A stretch of 64,000 nucleotides of DNA from Proteobacteria bacterium SG_bin6 (GTDB lineage Bacteria; Pseudomonadota; Alphaproteobacteria; Sphingomonadales; Sphingomonadaceae): assembly GCA_002083435.1 (NCBI GenBank), contig LWDJ01000030.1:1-64000 (forward strand), in the 5' to 3' direction. Below the pieces are notes generated by a model. That model was given only the letters and a program-made list of their open reading frames with translations, searched no databases and was not told the origin of the DNA. Positions 38,052 to 46,885 of this stretch are shown one piece after another (position 1 is the first letter of the stretch; every line of letters starts with the position of its first letter). A program made the translations under genes and the position numbers.

Positions 38052-39269
38052 CTAAACCATCGCCCCCTGCAGCAGCTTGGGTGCGTCGCCCGCCTCGCCG
38101 CGCGCCTCGGCCATGAAGCGCGCCTTCAGCGTCGGGATCGCCTGCACCGCGCTCAGTCCCAGCCGCCGCACCGCGCTTGGCAATGCACCGGGGATGCCGA
38201 ACAGCCGGGCGAGCGTGTCGGTCGCGCCCGCCACCATCAGCGTGTCGATCCCGCGCCAGCGCTCGTAACGCTGGAGCAGGCTCGCGTCGCCCAGGTCGAG
38301 CCCCAGCCGCTTCCCCTCAACCAGTACTTGCGTCAGCGTCGCCGCGTCGCGCAGGCCCAGGTTCAACCCCTGGCCGGCGATGGGGTGAATGCCATGCGCG
38401 CTGTCACCGACCAGCGCCAGCCGGTCGGCGGTGATCCGCGCCGCGTGATGGAAACCCAGCTTGTAGGTCGACCGCGGCGCGAGATCGCTGAGTGGCCCCA
38501 GGAAGCCGCCCATCTTCTTCTCGGCCTCCGCCAGGAAGGCGCGCTCGGACAGCTTGAGCATCGCCGGCGCGTCGTCGCTCGACACCGTCCACACCAAAGC
38601 CGATCGGTTCACCCCCTCGCGCGGCACCAGCGGCAGGATCGCGAAGGGGCCGGCGGGGTAGAAGATCTCATAGGCGATATTGTCGTGCGGGCGGGCGTGG
38701 CTGAACGCGGTGATGATCGCGTTGTGATCATAGGACCAGCGCGCCATGCGGATACCGGCGGCGTCACGGGTGGGGGACTGGCGGCCCTCAGCGGCGATCA
38801 GCAACTGCGCGCGAACGTGGCGGCCGTCGCTCAACCGGGCATGGACGCCCGCCAGATCGCGGGTCACTTCCTCGGCGCGGGTCTGCATCCGCAGGTCGAT
38901 GCGGTCATTGCCCTGAACGGCTTCGTTGAGCGCGATCCGCAGCGCGCGGTTCTCGTACATCACGCCGAGCACGCCGTCGCCGGCCTCGGGGGCGAAATCG
39001 AGCGCGCCTGGCGCGATCCCGTCGCTCACCCGAATCGCCTCGATCGGGCAGCCAAGCCCCGCTAGCCGGGGGGTGACGCCGATCGCCTCGAGCATCTTGC
39101 CGCTCGCGCTGGCGATCGCCGAGGCGCGGCCGTCGAAACCCGGAGCGAGCGTCACCGCCGGATCGGCGGGATCGACCACGATCGCGGTGAGCCCATGCGC
39201 GGCGAGCGCGAGCGACAGGGTCGCGCCGACCAGCCCGCCCCCCAAAATCAGCACATCGGCTTGGTTCAT
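38052..39269 (-). CDS. UbiH/UbiF/COQ6-type FAD-dependent hydroxylase
   Basis: A 405-aa flavoprotein monooxygenase of ubiquinone biosynthesis. The N-terminal Rossmann motif is VLILGGGLVGATLSLALAAHG-like (about 6-25), and the second FAD motif is VGDSAHGIHPIAGQGLNLGL near residues 285-304. It should hydroxylate the ubiquinone ring; whether position C5, C6 or C1 cannot be told. It is divergent from ftsK with about 114 bases between the starts. Confidence 0.9.
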   Translation of the reverse strand: MNQADVLILGGGLVGATLSLALAAHGLTAIVVDPADPAVTLAPGFDGRASAIASASGKMLEAIGVTPRLAGLGCPIEAIRVSDGIAPGALDFAPEAGDGVLGVMYENRALRIALNEAVQGNDRIDLRMQTRAEEVTRDLAGVHARLSDGRHVRAQLLIAAEGRQSPTRDAAGIRMARWSYDHNAIITAFSHARPHDNIAYEIFYPAGPFAILPLVPREGVNRSALVWTVSSDDAPAMLKLSERAFLAEAEKKMGGFLGPLSDLAPRSTYKLGFHHAARITADRLALVGDSAHGIHPIAGQGLNLGLRDAATLTQVLVEGKRLGLDLGDASLLQRYERWRGIDTLMVAGATDTLARLFGIPGALPSAVRRLGLSAVQAIPTLKARFMAEARGEAGDAPKLLQGAMV

Positions 39270-39383
39270 GCGCCTTTCCTAGCCGGACCCCCGCGAAGAC
39301 GCCAGCTTGACGGCGAGTCCGCCAGCGACGATGATCATAACCGGAACAGCCGGGCATGGGCGCCCGGCTTTTGGGGACAGTCA

Positions 39384-41675
39384 ATGGCAAGCGCGCATCC
39401 GCCTTTGTGGCGCGATACGGTGCGGCATGGCGCGCGGCGCAGCGGCGCGCTGATCGCGGCGATGGCGCTCGCCGCCTTGTGCCTGGTGATCGCCGGCGCG
39501 CTGCTCAGCTACCGGCCGAGCGATCCCTCGTGGTCGACCGCGGCGGCTGGCCCCGCGCGCAACTGGCTCGGGACGCCGGGGGCGCTGATCGCTGATGCGC
39601 TGCTCGCGCTGCTGGGGCTGCCGGTGGCGTTGCTGGCGCCTCTGGTGCTGCTGTTCGCCAGCCGGCTGTGGCGCGACGTGCCGGTTGGCGCATGGCGGCG
39701 GATGCTGGTGAAGGCGCTGGGCGGCATGGCGCTGATCGGCGCGGCGATCGCGCTGGTGACGGTGGGGGCGAGCGACACGCTGCCGGCGGGCTATGGCGGT
39801 ACGCTCGGGCTGGGCGTGGCGCTCGGCCTGCGCGCGGCGCTGTCGGCGATCGACGATCCCCAGGCACTGCTGTGGGCGACGCGCGGCGTGGCGGCGCTGG
39901 TCGGGGTCGGCGGCATCGCGCTTTACGCCGTCAGCTACGAACTGGACACGAGCATCAACTGGCGGTTGCGCCTGCCAGGCCCCGCCGCGCGCGAGCAGGA
40001 TTTCGGCGCGATCACCGACGAGGCGCCGATCGAGTCGCCCCGCGCCCCCGCTGTGCCCCGTGCCCGCGCCCTGCCCGACGAACGCCCCGCGCCGGTGATC
40101 GCCGAGCGCGCGCCGCCGGCGCCGCCCGCGCCGGCGCGCGCGCCCAAACAAACCTCGTTCGATCTGGGCGACGCGGCGAAGCTGCCGCCGGTCGATCTGC
40201 TCAAGCCCGCGCCGCCCGCGCCGCCGGGCGCGATCGACCGCGCCGCGCTGGAGCGCAATGCCCGGCTGCTCGAATCGGTGCTCGACGATTTCCACGTGAA
40301 GGGCGCGATCACCAACGTCCGCCCCGGCCCGGTCGTCACCATGTACGAGCTTGAACCCGCGCCCGGCATCAAGGCGAGCCGGGTGATCCAGCTGGCCGAC
40401 GACATCGCGCGCAACATGTCGGCGATTTCCGCGCGCGTCGCGACCATTCCGGGGCGCACCGTGATCGGGATCGAGCTGCCCAACGCCCGACGCGAGACGG
40501 TCAATCTGCGCGAACTGGTGGAGGCGCTCGAGGATCAGCCGGGCGCGCTGCCGCTGGTGCTGGGCAAGAACATCGCCGGCGACGCGGTGATCGCCGATCT
40601 GGCGCCGATGCCGCATCTGCTGGTCGCCGGCACCACCGGCTCGGGCAAGTCGGTGGGGCTCAACTGCATGATCCTCTCGCTCCTCTACCGGCTGCGGCCG
40701 GAGGAGTGCCGGATGATCATGATCGATCCCAAGATGCTCGAACTGAGCATGTATGAGGATATTCCGCATCTGCTGGCGCCCGTCGTCACCGATCCGGCCA
40801 AGGCGGTGCGCGCGCTCACCTGGGCGGTCGAGCAGATGGAGGATCGCTACCGGCAGATGTCGTCGGTCGGCGTGCGCAGCCTGGCGAGCTTCAACGACAA
40901 GGTCCGCCAGGCGCGCGCCAAGGGCCAGCCGCTCGGGCGGCGGGTGCAGATCGGCTATGATTCGGACACCGGCCAGCCGATCTATGAGGAGGAGCAGCTC
41001 GATTATCAGGTGCTGCCGCAGATCGTCGTGATCGTCGACGAGCTCGCCGACCTGATGATGACCGCCGGCAAGGAGGTCGAATTCCTGATCCAGCGCCTTG
41101 CGCAGAAGGCGCGCGCGGCGGGCATCCATTTGATCATGGCGACGCAGCGCCCCTCGGTCGACGTGATCACCGGCGTCATCAAGGCGAATTTGCCGACGCG
41201 GATCAGCTTCCACGTCACCTCGAAGATCGATTCGCGGACCATCCTGGGCGAGCAGGGCGCCGAGCAGCTGCTCGGCAAGGGCGACATGCTCTATATGCCC
41301 GGCGGCAAGGGCATCGTCCGCGTCCACGGGCCGTTCGTGAGCGACGACGAGGTGCGCGCGGTCGCTGATCATTGGCGCGCGCAGGGGCGCCCCGATTATA
41401 TCCAGTCGGTGACCGAGGAACCCGCCGAAAGCTTCGCGCTCGATGGCGCGCCGGATGGCGAGGACAGCCCCGAGGACCAGCAATATCGCGCCGCCTGCCA
41501 GTTGGTGGCGGAGAGCCAGAAGGCGAGCACCTCCTGGCTGCAGCGGCAGCTGCGCATCGGCTATAACAGCGCGGCGCGGCTGATCGAGCGGATGGAGAAG
41601 GAAGGGCTTGTCTCACGCCCCGATCATGTCGGCCGCCGCGACGTGCTGATGGACCGGGATGGACGCCCCAACTGA
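39384..41675 (+). CDS. ftsK: FtsK/SpoIIIE DNA translocase
   Basis: A 763-aa septal DNA translocase. About four N-terminal membrane helices lie in residues 20-180, then a short Pro/Ala-rich linker (about 215-275), and the motor domain with Walker A LVAGTTGSGKSVGLNCMIL near 417 and Walker B QIVVIVDELADLMM near 547. The C-terminal winged-helix gamma domain (ASTSWLQRQLRIGYNSAARL) binds KOPS-like sequences. The ATG at 39384 gives MASAHPPLWRDTV; a longer frame to 39195 overlaps the ubiH-like gene and is unlikely. The linker is much shorter than in E. coli, as usual in alphaproteobacteria. Confidence 0.95.
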   Translation: MASAHPPLWRDTVRHGARRSGALIAAMALAALCLVIAGALLSYRPSDPSWSTAAAGPARNWLGTPGALIADALLALLGLPVALLAPLVLLFASRLWRDVPVGAWRRMLVKALGGMALIGAAIALVTVGASDTLPAGYGGTLGLGVALGLRAALSAIDDPQALLWATRGVAALVGVGGIALYAVSYELDTSINWRLRLPGPAAREQDFGAITDEAPIESPRAPAVPRARALPDERPAPVIAERAPPAPPAPARAPKQTSFDLGDAAKLPPVDLLKPAPPAPPGAIDRAALERNARLLESVLDDFHVKGAITNVRPGPVVTMYELEPAPGIKASRVIQLADDIARNMSAISARVATIPGRTVIGIELPNARRETVNLRELVEALEDQPGALPLVLGKNIAGDAVIADLAPMPHLLVAGTTGSGKSVGLNCMILSLLYRLRPEECRMIMIDPKMLELSMYEDIPHLLAPVVTDPAKAVRALTWAVEQMEDRYRQMSSVGVRSLASFNDKVRQARAKGQPLGRRVQIGYDSDTGQPIYEEEQLDYQVLPQIVVIVDELADLMMTAGKEVEFLIQRLAQKARAAGIHLIMATQRPSVDVITGVIKANLPTRISFHVTSKIDSRTILGEQGAEQLLGKGDMLYMPGGKGIVRVHGPFVSDDEVRAVADHWRAQGRPDYIQSVTEEPAESFALDGAPDGEDSPEDQQYRAACQLVAESQKASTSWLQRQLRIGYNSAARLIERMEKEGLVSRPDHVGRRDVLMDRDGRPN

Positions 41676-41751
41676 GCGGGAACGGCGGAATTCATGGCGG
41701 GTTCAACGCCTGGGCGCTAAGTCCGCCTCGTTCCGCCGTGGAGAATATCTG

Positions 41752-42357
41752 TTGTTTCGCCTGTTGATCGCCCCCGTCGCCCTGCTCGCCGCCGTCCCCG
41801 CGATCGCCGCGACCAACGAGCTTCAGCTCGTCCGCGCGCATCTGAGCGCGGTCGACACGATGACCGCCGATTTCGCCCAGACCGATCGCGACGGGCGCAC
41901 GCTCACCGGCGTGCTGACGCTGAAGAAGCCCGGCAAGATTCGCTTCCAATATGAAAAGGGCGTGCCGATCCTGATCGTGGGAGACGGCAAGTCACTGTGG
42001 TTCCTCGATTATCAAGTCGGGCAGAAGCAGCGCTGGCCGGTGGGCGACGCGCCCTTGGGGGTGTTGCTCGATCCCAGCAAGGACGCGACCCGCTTCGCCA
42101 AGGTGGTGCCGAGCGCGACGCCCGGGGTGATCCAGGTCGAGGCGGCGGACCCCAAGCATCCCGAATATGGCCGCATCACCCTGGTCTTCACCCGCACCTC
42201 GGGCACGCCGGGCGGGTTGCAGTTGCAGGGGTGGACCGCGCTCGATGGGCAGAACAACCGCACCATCGTGCGCCTGAGTAACCAGCGCTTCAACGCGCCG
42301 GTGAACGAGAACAGCTTCCGCTTCAACGATCCCAAGCCCGGCCCGCAGCGGCGCTAG
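41752..42357 (+). CDS. lolA: LolA-like outer-membrane lipoprotein carrier
   Basis: A 201-aa periplasmic LolA-family protein. Starting at the TTG at 41752 (GGAG about 9 bases upstream) gives a clean signal peptide (FRLLIAPVALLAAVPAIAAT). The mature part shows HLSAVDTMTADFAQTDRDGR, LTGVLTLKKPGKIRFQYEKG and LWFLDYQVGQKQRWPV, the LolA beta half-barrel. It shuttles lipoproteins from LolCDE to the outer membrane. A frame from 41659 overlaps ftsK and lacks a good signal. The stop overlaps the convergent thiE-like gene by 4 bases. Confidence 0.92.
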   Translation: MFRLLIAPVALLAAVPAIAATNELQLVRAHLSAVDTMTADFAQTDRDGRTLTGVLTLKKPGKIRFQYEKGVPILIVGDGKSLWFLDYQVGQKQRWPVGDAPLGVLLDPSKDATRFAKVVPSATPGVIQVEAADPKHPEYGRITLVFTRTSGTPGGLQLQGWTALDGQNNRTIVRLSNQRFNAPVNENSFRFNDPKPGPQRR

Positions 42358-42878
42358 CCCCAGGCGTCGATCGCCGCCCAGCCGACGAAACCCCGTAAGC
42401 GCTTGAAACGGCGCGCGTTCATCCCGCCGAGCGCAACCGCTTTGCCCGGTGCCAGCCGCGCGAGCGCCATCGCCCGGCACGGCCCCAGCGTCCGTGAGCC
42501 CGGGTGCGAGCGGGTGGGGAAGAGGGGCGAGATCAGGATCAGATCGGCGCCCGCGCGCATCCCGGCGATCACCTCGCGCGCGTCATGCGCGGGCCAGGTG
42601 CGCAAGCCAGGAAGGCGGCGCGGATCGCGGCCGTGCGTCCCAAACGCCCCGCCCGGCCCCGCCCGGGCAACGCCGAGCCCCGCTCCGGCCACCGCGAGGC
42701 GCAGTCCGCGCGCGCTCGCGACGCGCCGTACCTTGCCGAGCAGCGCGCGGCGCTCCGCCGGCGGCAGGCCGTGATGACGGAAGACGACGATGCCCCCGCG
42801 CGGCAGTCGTTCGAGCGCTGGCCATAGCCGATCGCCCAGCCGCTCGTCGGTCAGCAACAAAAGGTGGGAAGCACGCAC
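42354..42878 (-). CDS. ThiE/TenI-like thiamine phosphate synthase family protein
   Basis: A roughly 174-aa TIM-barrel protein related to thiamine phosphate synthase: LLLLTDERLGDRLWPALERL at the start, VVFRHHGLPPAERRALLGKV, GADLILISPLFPTRSHPGSRTLG and AVALGGMNARRFKRL. It is shorter than ThiE (about 200-220 aa). I use the GTG at 42878 because frames from 42938 overlap the divergent yggS gene; the start remains uncertain. It may be a TenI-like enzyme of thiamine salvage or a paralogue with a different substrate. Confidence 0.8.
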   Translation of the reverse strand: MRASHLLLLTDERLGDRLWPALERLPRGGIVVFRHHGLPPAERRALLGKVRRVASARGLRLAVAGAGLGVARAGPGGAFGTHGRDPRRLPGLRTWPAHDAREVIAGMRAGADLILISPLFPTRSHPGSRTLGPCRAMALARLAPGKAVALGGMNARRFKRLRGFVGWAAIDAWG

Positions 42879-42900
42879 CCGCCTGCCTATAGCAGCGGCG

Positions 42901-43569
42901 ATGACCGAACCCAGCCCCGCCGCGCGCCTCGCCGCCATTCAGGCGCGGATCGCCCACGCCGCCAAGCTCGCCCGCCGCGCCGCCGATGCGGTGACGCTGA
43001 TCGCCGTTTCCAAGACTCACCCGGCCGAGGCGATCGCGCCGCTGATCGCCGCCGGGCAGCGCGTGTTCGGTGAGAATCGGGTGCAGGAGGCCGCCGCGAA
43101 ATGGCCGGCGCTGCGCGAGGGCGCACCCGACACCCAGCTCCACCTAATCGGCCAGTTGCAATCGAACAAGGCGGCCGAGGCGGTCGCGCTGTTCGACGCG
43201 ATCCATTCGGTCGACCGCCCCAGCCTCGTCACCGCGCTCGCCCGGGCGATGGACAAGGCGGACCGGCGCCCCGCCTGTTTCGTGCAGGTGAATATCGGTG
43301 ACGAACCCCAGAAAGGCGGCGCGCCCACCGCCGAACTGCCCGCGCTGCTCGCCGAGGCACGCGCGGCGGAGCTGCCCGTCGCCGGGCTGATGTGCATCCC
43401 GCCCGCCGATCGCGAGCCCGCGCCCTATTTCGCGCTGCTCGCCAAGCTCGCCGCCGACCATGGTCTGGCCGGCCTCAGCATGGGGATGTCGGGCGATTTC
43501 GAAACCGCGGTGATGATCGGCGCGACGCAGGTGCGCGTCGGCACCGCGCTGTTCGGCGCGCGCGCATGA
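42901..43569 (+). CDS. yggS: YggS/PLPBP pyridoxal-phosphate homeostasis protein
   Basis: A 222-aa PLP-binding alanine-racemase-fold protein. The lysine for PLP is in TLIAVSKTHPAEAI (about 32-45); VFGENRVQEAAAKWPAL, HLIGQLQSNKAAEAV, HSVDRPSLV and LSMGMSGDFETAVMIGATQV RVGTALFG are all hallmarks. It buffers cellular PLP. The ATG at 42901 is chosen; the open frame runs to 42790 without a family match. Its stop overlaps the HAD gene (ATGA). Confidence 0.93.
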   Translation: MTEPSPAARLAAIQARIAHAAKLARRAADAVTLIAVSKTHPAEAIAPLIAAGQRVFGENRVQEAAAKWPALREGAPDTQLHLIGQLQSNKAAEAVALFDAIHSVDRPSLVTALARAMDKADRRPACFVQVNIGDEPQKGGAPTAELPALLAEARAAELPVAGLMCIPPADREPAPYFALLAKLAADHGLAGLSMGMSGDFETAVMIGATQVRVGTALFGARA

Positions 43570-44237
43570 CCCCGCGAGCGCTGATCTTCGATTTCGACGG
43601 CGTGCTGATTGAAAGCGAGTTCGCCGGCAACCGCCACATCGCCGAGTATCTCACCGCGCGCGGCCATCCGACCACGCCCGAACAGGCGATGGCGCGCTTC
43701 ATGGGGCTGTCGGGCGCGGACTTCACCGGCGCGATCGAGCGCTGGATCGGCGGCCCGCTGCCCGATGATTTCGCCGAGGCGCGCGCGGCGGAGGATGCGC
43801 GGGTGGTCGCCGAAGGGATCGATCCGGTGGCGGGCGCGGTCGCCTTCGTCCGGTCGCTGCCGCCGTCGCTGCCGCGCGCCATCGCCTCGTCGAGCCGCAC
43901 CGCCTGGATCGAGCGGCACCTGCGCCATATCGGCCTGTTCGAGGCGTTCGCGCCGCACCTTTATTCAGGCCGTGAGCATGTGACGCGCGGCAAGCCCGCG
44001 CCGGACCTGTATCTCCACGCCGCCGCCCAACTCGGCGTGCCGATCGCGGCGTGCGCGATCATCGAGGATTCGCCGATCGGCGCGACCGGCGCGGTTGCCT
44101 CGGGCGCCTATGTCGTCGGGCTGTGCGCCGCGACGCATTGCGGCGCGGGACATGACGAGGTGCTGCGCGCGAAAGGTGTGCAGGCGATCGCGCATGATTT
44201 CGGCGAGGTGGCGCGGCTGCTGGGGCTGGCGGGCTAG
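43566..44237 (+). CDS. HAD-superfamily phosphatase/phosphomutase
   Basis: A 223-aa HAD subfamily IA hydrolase. Motif I is LIFDFDGVLIESE at residues 5-17, motif II IASSSRTAWI near 105, motif III lysine in RGKPAPDLYLHAAAQLGV near 139, and motif IV CAIIEDSPIGATGAVASG near 163. The cap is helical. This resembles beta-phosphoglucomutase-like or 6-phosphogluconate phosphatase proteins; the substrate is unknown. It overlaps yggS by 4 bases. Confidence 0.9.
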   Translation: MTPRALIFDFDGVLIESEFAGNRHIAEYLTARGHPTTPEQAMARFMGLSGADFTGAIERWIGGPLPDDFAEARAAEDARVVAEGIDPVAGAVAFVRSLPPSLPRAIASSSRTAWIERHLRHIGLFEAFAPHLYSGREHVTRGKPAPDLYLHAAAQLGVPIAACAIIEDSPIGATGAVASGAYVVGLCAATHCGAGHDEVLRAKGVQAIAHDFGEVARLLGLAG

Positions 44238-44330
44238 CGCGGCCTGTTTCGTGCCGGGTGCGTTGAATCGGGAGTGTCCCATTCGCCGTGCTTGATTGCG
44301 ATCGAGCCAACCCCGGTTTCCCTTCACACC

Positions 44331-44425
44331 TTCCCCGGCGAAGGCCGGGGCCCAGCAGGGCGCCGTGGCATGTGTCGCGCTCCCGTCGCGCCGAGGGATA
44401 CTGGACCCCGGCCTTCGCCGGGGAA
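44331..44425. repeat. Extragenic palindrome between HAD and ribA genes
   Basis: TTCCCCGGCGAAGGCCGGGG (44331-44350) and CCCCGGCCTTCGCCGGGGAA (44406-44425) are exact inverted copies about 55 bases apart, each also self-complementary. The sequence type (CCCCGGCGAAGGCCGGGG) is a common intergenic repeat in sphingomonads. The flanking genes converge, so it may help end transcription. Confidence 0.75.
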
Positions 44426-44499
44426 GAAGTTAGCCTCGTCAGCACGCCCTTCTCCGTCAGGGCGGGCGAGCGCATGACGCGCATCAAGCGCACGACGCG

Positions 44500-45558
44500 C
44501 TAGAAAGCGTGGCCCGTGCGGTCGCGTTTGGTTGCCAGATAGCGCTCGTTATGCGGGTTGGGGGGCAGCTTGTGCGGCACGCGCTCCACCACCGCGATCC
44601 CCGCCGCCTGCAATTGCGCGACCTTCTCCGGGTTGTTGGTGAGCAGCCGCACCGCGTCCTGCCCCAGCAGCTTCAGCATCCGTGCCGCGACCCGGAAATT
44701 GCGCGAATCGATCGCGAACCCCAGCCGGGTGTTGGCGTCGACCGTGTCGAACCCCTGGTCCTGCAACGCATAGGCACGCAGCTTGTTGATCAGCCCGATC
44801 CCGCGCCCTTCCTGGCGCAGATAGAGCAGCACCCCCCAGCCATGCTCGGCGATCCGCGCGATCGCGGCATCGAGCTGCGGCCCGCAATCGCATTTCAGGC
44901 TGCCGAGCACATCGCCCGTCAGGCACTCGCTGTGCAGCCGCACCAGCGGCGGCCCGCCATCGGGGGTGCCGATCACCAGCGCGACATGCTCGCCCGCCAT
45001 TTCGGGGCTGCGGAACGCGACCAGCTCGGCATGTTCGGCCTGCGCGACGGGCAGTTTCGCGCGCGCCGCGATCACCAGCCGCTCGGCATCCTCATGCGCC
45101 TCGATGTCGGCGGGCGTCAGCCGCACCTCGCCGATGCCGCTTTCGAGCACGAAGAACCCCGGCAGCATCCCGGCAAGCGTCGCCAGCTTCAGCGCCCAGC
45201 GCGCGCCATTGGGATCGGCGAGCGGCAGCGCGTAATAGGGGCCTTGCAGCGGATGTTTCAGGTCCAGCGCGGGATCGACCAGCGCCACCGCCGCGTCGAA
45301 ACCGAGCCAGGGCGTGCGTTCGACCAGCACCGGGCAATCGGGGCCGCCCGCCGCGCGCTGATTCTTCAGCTTCAGCGTCTCCGCCCGCCCGGCCGAGAGC
45401 AGCACCGGCGCGACATGCTCGGGATCGAAGGCGTCGAGCCGGCGCGCGTCGGCGGTTTCGATCGGTAGCAGCGACAAGGGGCCGCTCGCCAGATCGAGCA
45501 CGATCGGCCAGCCGCGCCGCAGCGCGTCGATCGCCCGGGCGGTGTCGCGTGCGCTCAT
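44500..45558 (-). CDS. ribA: GTP cyclohydrolase II with N-terminal RibB-like region
   Basis: A 352-aa riboflavin enzyme converting GTP to 2,5-diamino-6-ribosylamino-pyrimidinone phosphate. The catalytic half (about 180-345) has the zinc cysteines in RLHSECLTGDVLGSLKCDCG and then LLYLRQEGRGIGLINKLRAY and LLTNNPEKV. The N-terminal 150 residues look like a decayed DHBP synthase: AIDALRRGWPIVLDL matches RibB placement, but the acidic DDEDREN motif is absent, so only RibA activity is expected. It ends overlapping no gene; the xthA gene lies upstream, 10 bases away. Confidence 0.92.
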   Translation of the reverse strand: MSARDTARAIDALRRGWPIVLDLASGPLSLLPIETADARRLDAFDPEHVAPVLLSAGRAETLKLKNQRAAGGPDCPVLVERTPWLGFDAAVALVDPALDLKHPLQGPYYALPLADPNGARWALKLATLAGMLPGFFVLESGIGEVRLTPADIEAHEDAERLVIAARAKLPVAQAEHAELVAFRSPEMAGEHVALVIGTPDGGPPLVRLHSECLTGDVLGSLKCDCGPQLDAAIARIAEHGWGVLLYLRQEGRGIGLINKLRAYALQDQGFDTVDANTRLGFAIDSRNFRVAARMLKLLGQDAVRLLTNNPEKVAQLQAAGIAVVERVPHKLPPNPHNERYLATKRDRTGHAF

Positions 45559-45568
45559 CTTCCGCTCC

Positions 45569-46357
45569 TCACAGCGCGAACTCGGTCAGGATCGGCACAT
45601 GGTCGCTGGGTTTCAGCCAGCCGCGGCAATCCTCGAACACCTGATGCTTCGTCGCCGCCGCCGCGACCTGCGGGCTCGCCCACATATGATCGAGCCGGCG
45701 GCCACGATCGGACGCCGCCCAGTCCTTCGCGCGGTAGCTCCACCAGGTATAGAGCCGCGCCGGCGGGGGCACGAACCGCCGGCCGAGATCGACCCAATCA
45801 TGCGCGGCCTGCAACCGGCCGAGCGTTGCGACCTCGATCGGGGTGTGGCTGACGACGTCGAGCAATTGCTTGTGACTCCACACATCCGATTCGAGCGGGG
45901 CGATGTTGAAATCGCCGACCAGCAGCGTCGGCGTCTTCAAGCTTTCGGACCAGCGCGTCATCCGTTCGAGGAAATCGAGCTTCTGGCCGAATTTGGGGTT
46001 GAGCGCGCGATCGGGAATGTCGCCGCCCGCCGGCACATAGACATTTTCGAGCCGCAATCCGCCGGACAGGCGCACCCCGACATGCCGCGCCTCCATGTTC
46101 GCCTGCCAATCGAGCCGGTCATCCTCGGCGAGCGGCACGCGCGAGACGATCGCGACGCCGTGGTGCATCCGCTGGCCGTGGAGGACGATGTGCTTGTACC
46201 CCAGCGCGCGAAAGGCGTCCGCCGGGAATTCGCCGTCGATCGTCTTGGTTTCCTGCAGGCACAAGATGTCCGGCGCCTGCTCGGTAAGGAAACGCTCGAC
46301 GATCGCCAGGCGGAAGCGGACCGAGTTGATGTTCCAGGAAGCGATGCGAAGAGTCAT
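45569..46357 (-). CDS. xthA: Exodeoxyribonuclease III
   Basis: A 262-aa AP endonuclease/3' exonuclease of base excision repair. The start MTLRIASWNINSVRFRL (46357) carries the conserved N7/N9 region; CLQETKTIDGEFP (Glu34), VGDFNIAPLESDVW and LKPSDHVPILTEF hold the other metal and catalytic residues. The open frame continues to 46456 but lacks family similarity there. It is cotranscribed with ribA. Upstream is a structured non-coding region. Confidence 0.95.
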   Translation of the reverse strand: MTLRIASWNINSVRFRLAIVERFLTEQAPDILCLQETKTIDGEFPADAFRALGYKHIVLHGQRMHHGVAIVSRVPLAEDDRLDWQANMEARHVGVRLSGGLRLENVYVPAGGDIPDRALNPKFGQKLDFLERMTRWSESLKTPTLLVGDFNIAPLESDVWSHKQLLDVVSHTPIEVATLGRLQAAHDWVDLGRRFVPPPARLYTWWSYRAKDWAASDRGRRLDHMWASPQVAAAATKHQVFEDCRGWLKPSDHVPILTEFAL

Positions 46358-46426
46358 GCGGCGCCGATGTAGGGGCTCGCCCCACGACACGCCAGCGTGA
46401 CGATCGCGACCGCCTTTCGGCGGCCG

Positions 46427-46542
46427 GACAAGGAAAGGCCCTCGCTCCGGGGGCATGGAACGAGGGCCGACCTAGCGTTCGTCACGCAGGTGAGCATCAG
46501 GCCCGGCAACAGGGGGAAATCCCGGCCCTTCGTCGCTCACCC
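46427..46542 (-). ncRNA. Candidate small RNA with intrinsic terminator
   Basis: On the minus strand a stem GGTGAGC/GCTCACC (46541-46535 with 46495-46489) encloses a C-rich loop (TTTCCCCCTGTTG) closed by CCGG/CCGG. It is followed by GGCCCTCG/CGAGGGCC (46468-46461 with 46444-46437) and TTTCCTTGTC, which is a Rho-independent terminator shape. No protein frame fits. The exposed C-rich loop resembles anti-Shine-Dalgarno loops of alphaproteobacterial small RNAs. Alternatively this is a terminator or leader of xthA. No promoter was identified. Confidence 0.4.
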
Positions 46543-46575
46543 GGGTTATTTACCGGGCAAAAGCTGTCGTTAACA

Positions 46576-46601
46576 TGAACGAGATTGGCAATGCTCGTTC
46601 A
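46576..46601. promoter_or_regulatory. Inverted repeat upstream of the candidate small RNA
   Basis: TGAACGAG (46576-46583) and CTCGTTCA (46594-46601) form a perfect 8-bp inverted repeat with a 10-base spacer, a typical operator size. It lies in the 528-base xthA upstream gap. The regulator is unknown. I see no further gene in 46602-46885. Confidence 0.4.
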
Positions 46602-46885
46602 GGTTGATGGCGATTTTGGTCAGCGGCGCAATCAGGTGGCCAATTACGGCCCGTTAAATTGGCATTTACTGTGCCATCCTTGCCAGTCTTGTCATGAATT
46701 CGTCATTTTTCGATGGGGATCGTGCGGGTATATTGAAGAAACGGCGAACATCGCCGCTCGATCTTACGCGCGCAGGGGGTGGTTCGGCTCAGCCGATGTC
46801 GGAGCGGCCGGCGGGATCGCGTTCAGCATCCAGCACGCCGCGCCGGTCAATCGCGGCGCGGAATCCCGCCACCATGGCCAAATCG

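Noticed and set aside
39381..41483. 700-residue frame antisense to ftsK
   Set aside because: Arg/His/Asp-rich composition typical of reversed GC-rich coding sequence; ftsK is certain.
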